Positions 13,340-15,756 of a stretch of 15,756 nt of DNA are shown in pieces. Below the pieces are notes generated by a model. That model had not been told where the DNA came from, did not search any database, and saw nothing but the letters and a program-made list of their open reading frames with translations. A program made the position numbers and the translations under genes. Within the stretch, counting starts at the first letter, position 1, and the number at the start of each line of letters is the position of its first letter. This DNA is from Armatimonadota bacterium (GTDB taxonomy: Bacteria > Armatimonadota > Hebobacteria > Hebobacterales > WVXJ01): positions 31,621 through 47,376 of the forward strand of contig WVXJ01000160.1 in NCBI GenBank assembly GCA_011773575.1, written 5' to 3'.

Positions 13340-14008
13340 CTACTCTGTCTCTTGGATTTTCAACTCTCCGTATCCGACGGTCTTGTAGAAAACCTTATTC
13401 TTCGGGACCGCGAGCAACTCCTTGATCACCAATCGGCGCTCCGGGTTGGAACTGAATACAAGCGGAGAGAATGTGGAACGGGCGACGACTGCCGTGTCTG
13501 CACCCTTGCCGGTTCCGCCTATTGATATCACATCTTTGAATGGTTCAACATATCCCCCGTCGGTCGCCATCAATACACATTCGAGTGCCGTTTTCAGACC
13601 GTATCCGCCCACCGCCAGCAGTGTCTCGGTGAATATCAGGGTGGGGGAGCGGAAGCCATATCGAGCAAGGCTGGATTCGATAGTGTCAGTCAGGGAGGAT
13701 GGTACGGAACTCACGACTGCGATCCCGGCATTGTCGAGCGCTGATCGCATCTCGGCGGATATAGGCTTGTTGTCCCCGGAGACGGGGTAGCAGCTCCACC
13801 AACAAGGAGGCCCTGCTACACAGATGACAGGTATCGAACTATCACCAAGCCCGTCTTTGACCTTCAGGGCTGTTTTACCAGACATTGACGCCACAATCAC
13901 CGCGGCTGCTTCCCCGCCCGACTCCAGGTAATCGCGTACGGCCTCCACTGAGGCTGCAATATTAGCGCTACCGGGTTTCTCGAAGTATCTGACTTTTCTT
14001 ATTACCAT
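13340..14008 (-). CDS. Pyruvate kinase C-terminal-domain-like protein
   Basis: The 222-residue product resembles stand-alone proteins with the alpha/beta fold of the pyruvate kinase C-terminal domain (the family of Archaeoglobus AF0103, from memory). Visible marks are YFEKPGSANIAASVEAVRDYL at 8-28, VIVASMSGKTALKVKDGL at 37-54, TETLLAVGGYGLKTALECVLMATDGGYV at 127-154, and the glycine-rich ISIGGTGKGADTAVVARS at 161-178. The catalytic barrel of pyruvate kinase is absent, so it is not a pyruvate kinase; the cellular role of the family is unknown. An unusual CWWSC segment is at 69-73. GGAGG lies nine or so bases before the ATG. Gaps of 73 bases to the upstream S41 gene and 64 bases to the downstream QueG-like gene would allow co-transcription. 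Confidence 0.75.
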   Translation of the reverse strand: MVIRKVRYFEKPGSANIAASVEAVRDYLESGGEAAAVIVASMSGKTALKVKDGLGDSSIPVICVAGPPCWWSCYPVSGDNKPISAEMRSALDNAGIAVVSSVPSSLTDTIESSLARYGFRSPTLIFTETLLAVGGYGLKTALECVLMATDGGYVEPFKDVISIGGTGKGADTAVVARSTFSPLVFSSNPERRLVIKELLAVPKNKVFYKTVGYGELKIQETE

Positions 14009-14073
14009 TTACCCAGCCTCCTCGTAAGAATCTCCCACTTGTCTCCAGGCAGGCTTACTTCTTGGGGTTTGCG

Positions 14074-14109
14074 GCCCACCACTAGGTGGACGTCGGGCTC
14101 ATTAATGAG
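14074..14109. repeat. Palindromic element overlapping the end of the S41-type gene
   Basis: CCAC (14079-14082) pairs with GTGG (14086-14089), enclosed by GCCC (14074-14077) and GGGC (14095-14098). Next to it is CTCATTAATGAG (14098-14109), a perfect 12-base palindrome. The stop codon of the S41 gene (14082-14084) lies inside the element, so its last codons are encoded by it. Confidence 0.55.
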
Positions 14110-15620
14110 GCGGATCCCCAGAAGGCCTGCGCTCTCCTTCTTCTGGGGAGACTGAGCGTATATTCCAGGACCGTGTCAATGCCCGCGGCCAAGTCTTCTG
14201 GTTTGCGTCTCACCTTGTGATGGGGGATAAGTCCGCGCCCGTTGGCCTTGCCGCCAACAACGACGATATAGGCGTCGGGAACCATGAACTTCAGCCCTGA
14301 GTTGGGCATCTTGAATTCCAGGCAATCACCATACCCCGCGGTTGTGTCATTAGTTTCCTCACCAACGAGAGTTCCAATATCAGCGGCGCCTATCGTCGAA
14401 GCCAACGAGAGAGCCGAGGATGCAGTAGCGCGACCAATCAAGACAAACAAACTGCCCTCGAATCTGAGTGGATTATCTCTGCGCCATTCTGTAGAAGGAT
14501 CGCTCAGTTTGGCGGCCAGTTCAGCCAGGGGAAGGAAAATGGTGCCGTTCTCCTCTATACACGTGTTGGGGAAGAAGTGTTCGTAAACCTTCTGCAGTTC
14601 TTCAAGGTGAGGCTTCTGCTGGAGCGCCTGAGCAGAGAGCTTGACGCGGAATTCTTGGAATTGAGGTGTAGGCTCTCTTGACAGATAGTCCAACAGCAGG
14701 TCACCCATACTGCTATCTCCGCCGGGATTCCCGCGAAGATCAATGATAAGGCTGGAGGCCTTTCGCTTCTTGAGGTCTCCGAAGACTTCTTTTAGGAATG
14801 TTTTGAACTTCTCCGAGTTGTCGAATAAGTTAAACTCCAGCAGGCCGGCGGCGTACTCGGTAAGGTAGCGATACGAGTAGTTGGACTCACCTGCTTTTCT
14901 ACTGATAACCGGGTAATGCCACCACGCAAGATTTATGGGCCTGATCTCGTAGTCATCTACGGTGCCGTCTGAAGCGCGGATACGCAGAGACCATGACTCA
15001 ACGGGGCCGTATTCAACCCACAGCAATCGAGGCAGGATATCGCTTCGAGTGATGTTTGCGGGATTTAAATCCTTGCACTCGACCGCAGAGTAGCGACTCA
15101 AGCGGTCCATGACTTCATCTGCATCTTCTCCATTAATGGCAAGGATTGTGCCGCCTATGGGTAACTTATCCAGGCCGTGGTTCTCGCGAAGAACAGCTTC
15201 CGTTCCGGCCCAACTTATCGCCAGCGGGAATACCTTACCTCCCGCGTTGGTGTAGCGATCAAACTCCGCCAACCAGGAAGACACGAAGGTGTGTCCATTC
15301 TTCAATTTCGCAACAACTGGAGCCACCAATTCATAAAACTCGACTGAGTTCATGGGGGTGCGAATCTGCTCATATAACGCGTCACGATGCTCGACAAACT
15401 CTTCGTCACCGATGTACGCATACATATTGGGGTGTACATCAGCAATGGTCTTGAAGAGGAAATCCAAATCCGCTTTCAATGCGGTCGTGGTGATTCTGCC
15501 GACATTGGATCTTAAGCTGGTCTTGTCAGGAGATTCCGCACAGAAAGTTGACATCAGGTTTATCGCCGTGAACAGGTTGAAGAAGATGGATGCACTAGCC
15601 CGCACCCATCGTTTGCTCAT
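14082..15620 (-). CDS. Secreted S41-family (C-terminal-processing-type) serine peptidase
   Basis: The 512-residue product has a signal-peptide-like N-terminus (hydrophobic about 8-27) and is probably exported. Residues 45-115 are the alpha-helical region ending GHTFV (109-113). A PDZ-like segment IGGTILAINGEDADEVM lies at 155-171. The S41 peptidase core has LIIDLRGNPGGDS at 291-303, then RATASSALSLASTIGAADIGTLVGEET at 397-423, with S401 or S402 as the probable nucleophile, and GRGLIPHHKV at 461-470. The Lys of the Ser-Lys dyad is not obvious. S41 enzymes of this layout degrade or process peptides outside the cytoplasm. Homologues usually end near VLEYTLSL (490); here about 22 extra residues rich in R and S follow, the last of them encoded by a palindromic repeat. 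GGGAGA lies nine bases before the ATG. Confidence 0.82.
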   Translation of the reverse strand: MSKRWVRASASIFFNLFTAINLMSTFCAESPDKTSLRSNVGRITTTALKADLDFLFKTIADVHPNMYAYIGDEEFVEHRDALYEQIRTPMNSVEFYELVAPVVAKLKNGHTFVSSWLAEFDRYTNAGGKVFPLAISWAGTEAVLRENHGLDKLPIGGTILAINGEDADEVMDRLSRYSAVECKDLNPANITRSDILPRLLWVEYGPVESWSLRIRASDGTVDDYEIRPINLAWWHYPVISRKAGESNYSYRYLTEYAAGLLEFNLFDNSEKFKTFLKEVFGDLKKRKASSLIIDLRGNPGGDSSMGDLLLDYLSREPTPQFQEFRVKLSAQALQQKPHLEELQKVYEHFFPNTCIEENGTIFLPLAELAAKLSDPSTEWRRDNPLRFEGSLFVLIGRATASSALSLASTIGAADIGTLVGEETNDTTAGYGDCLEFKMPNSGLKFMVPDAYIVVVGGKANGRGLIPHHKVRRKPEDLAAGIDTVLEYTLSLPRRRRAQAFWGSASLMSPTST

Positions 15621-15756
15621 ACCCGGAATCTCCCGCGGGGCGGATTCCGCGGCGGAGGAGACCTATGACATATGAGCGTACCGCTTGCTCGTCCCAGCAC
15701 GTGCACACATCAAAACCGATTCTCAATCCGCGGAGGGTTGTTTGGTCCGCAGTTAT

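Noticed and set aside
15621..15756. A promoter or further gene upstream of the S41-type gene
   Set aside because: No convincing -10/-35 pair and no open frame with family resemblance was seen in these 136 bases.

Overview
The window comes from an uncultured-looking bacterium with moderately high GC (roughly 55-58% by eye). It carries a chromosomal flagellar operon and several kinds of short dispersed palindromic repeat. The flagellar gene order (flgB-flgC-fliE-fliF-fliG-fliH-fliI-fliJ) is shared by many phyla, and nothing here fixes the phylum.

Positions 1-6659 (minus strand, read toward position 1) hold a compact flagellar operon. A small MerR-type DNA-binding protein with a near-perfect ribosome binding site heads it. 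Then come proximal rod proteins FlgB and FlgC, the rod/MS-ring junction FliE, MS ring FliF, rotor protein FliG, export regulator FliH, export ATPase FliI and chaperone FliJ. A further gene runs off the left edge; its N-terminus resembles the flagellum-linked lytic transglycosylases often found after fliJ. Genes overlap or nearly touch from fliF to the edge. The one larger gap, fliE-fliF, holds a dispersed repeat that ends at the fliF ribosome binding site.

Positions 6660-7339 have no gene. They hold several REP-like hairpins, two copies of a GTCGAAGGG-type dispersed element and, at the right end, a credible sigma70-type promoter. This promoter drives a two-gene plus-strand operon (7340-10584), the most interesting part of the window. 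The first protein joins an N-terminal HD phosphohydrolase-like domain to a STAND-type P-loop NTPase and a winged helix. The second begins, across a 4-base ATGA overlap, with the segment that normally follows the winged helix in one-piece STAND proteins, and continues into about ten HEAT repeats. Together they look like a split effector-switch-sensor protein, a plausible but unproven immune or stress-signalling system.

Positions 10585-12045 hold more repeats and then a secreted, bactofilin-like beta-helix protein with C-terminal membrane helices. Part of its predicted signal peptide is encoded by a duplicated REP-like element. A 309-base gene-free stretch with two strong related hairpins separates it from a convergent minus-strand group: a QueG-like double-cluster iron-sulfur protein, a pyruvate-kinase-C-terminal-like protein and a secreted S41-type peptidase. 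The last ends in a palindromic repeat. No tRNA, rRNA, CRISPR array or transposase was recognised.
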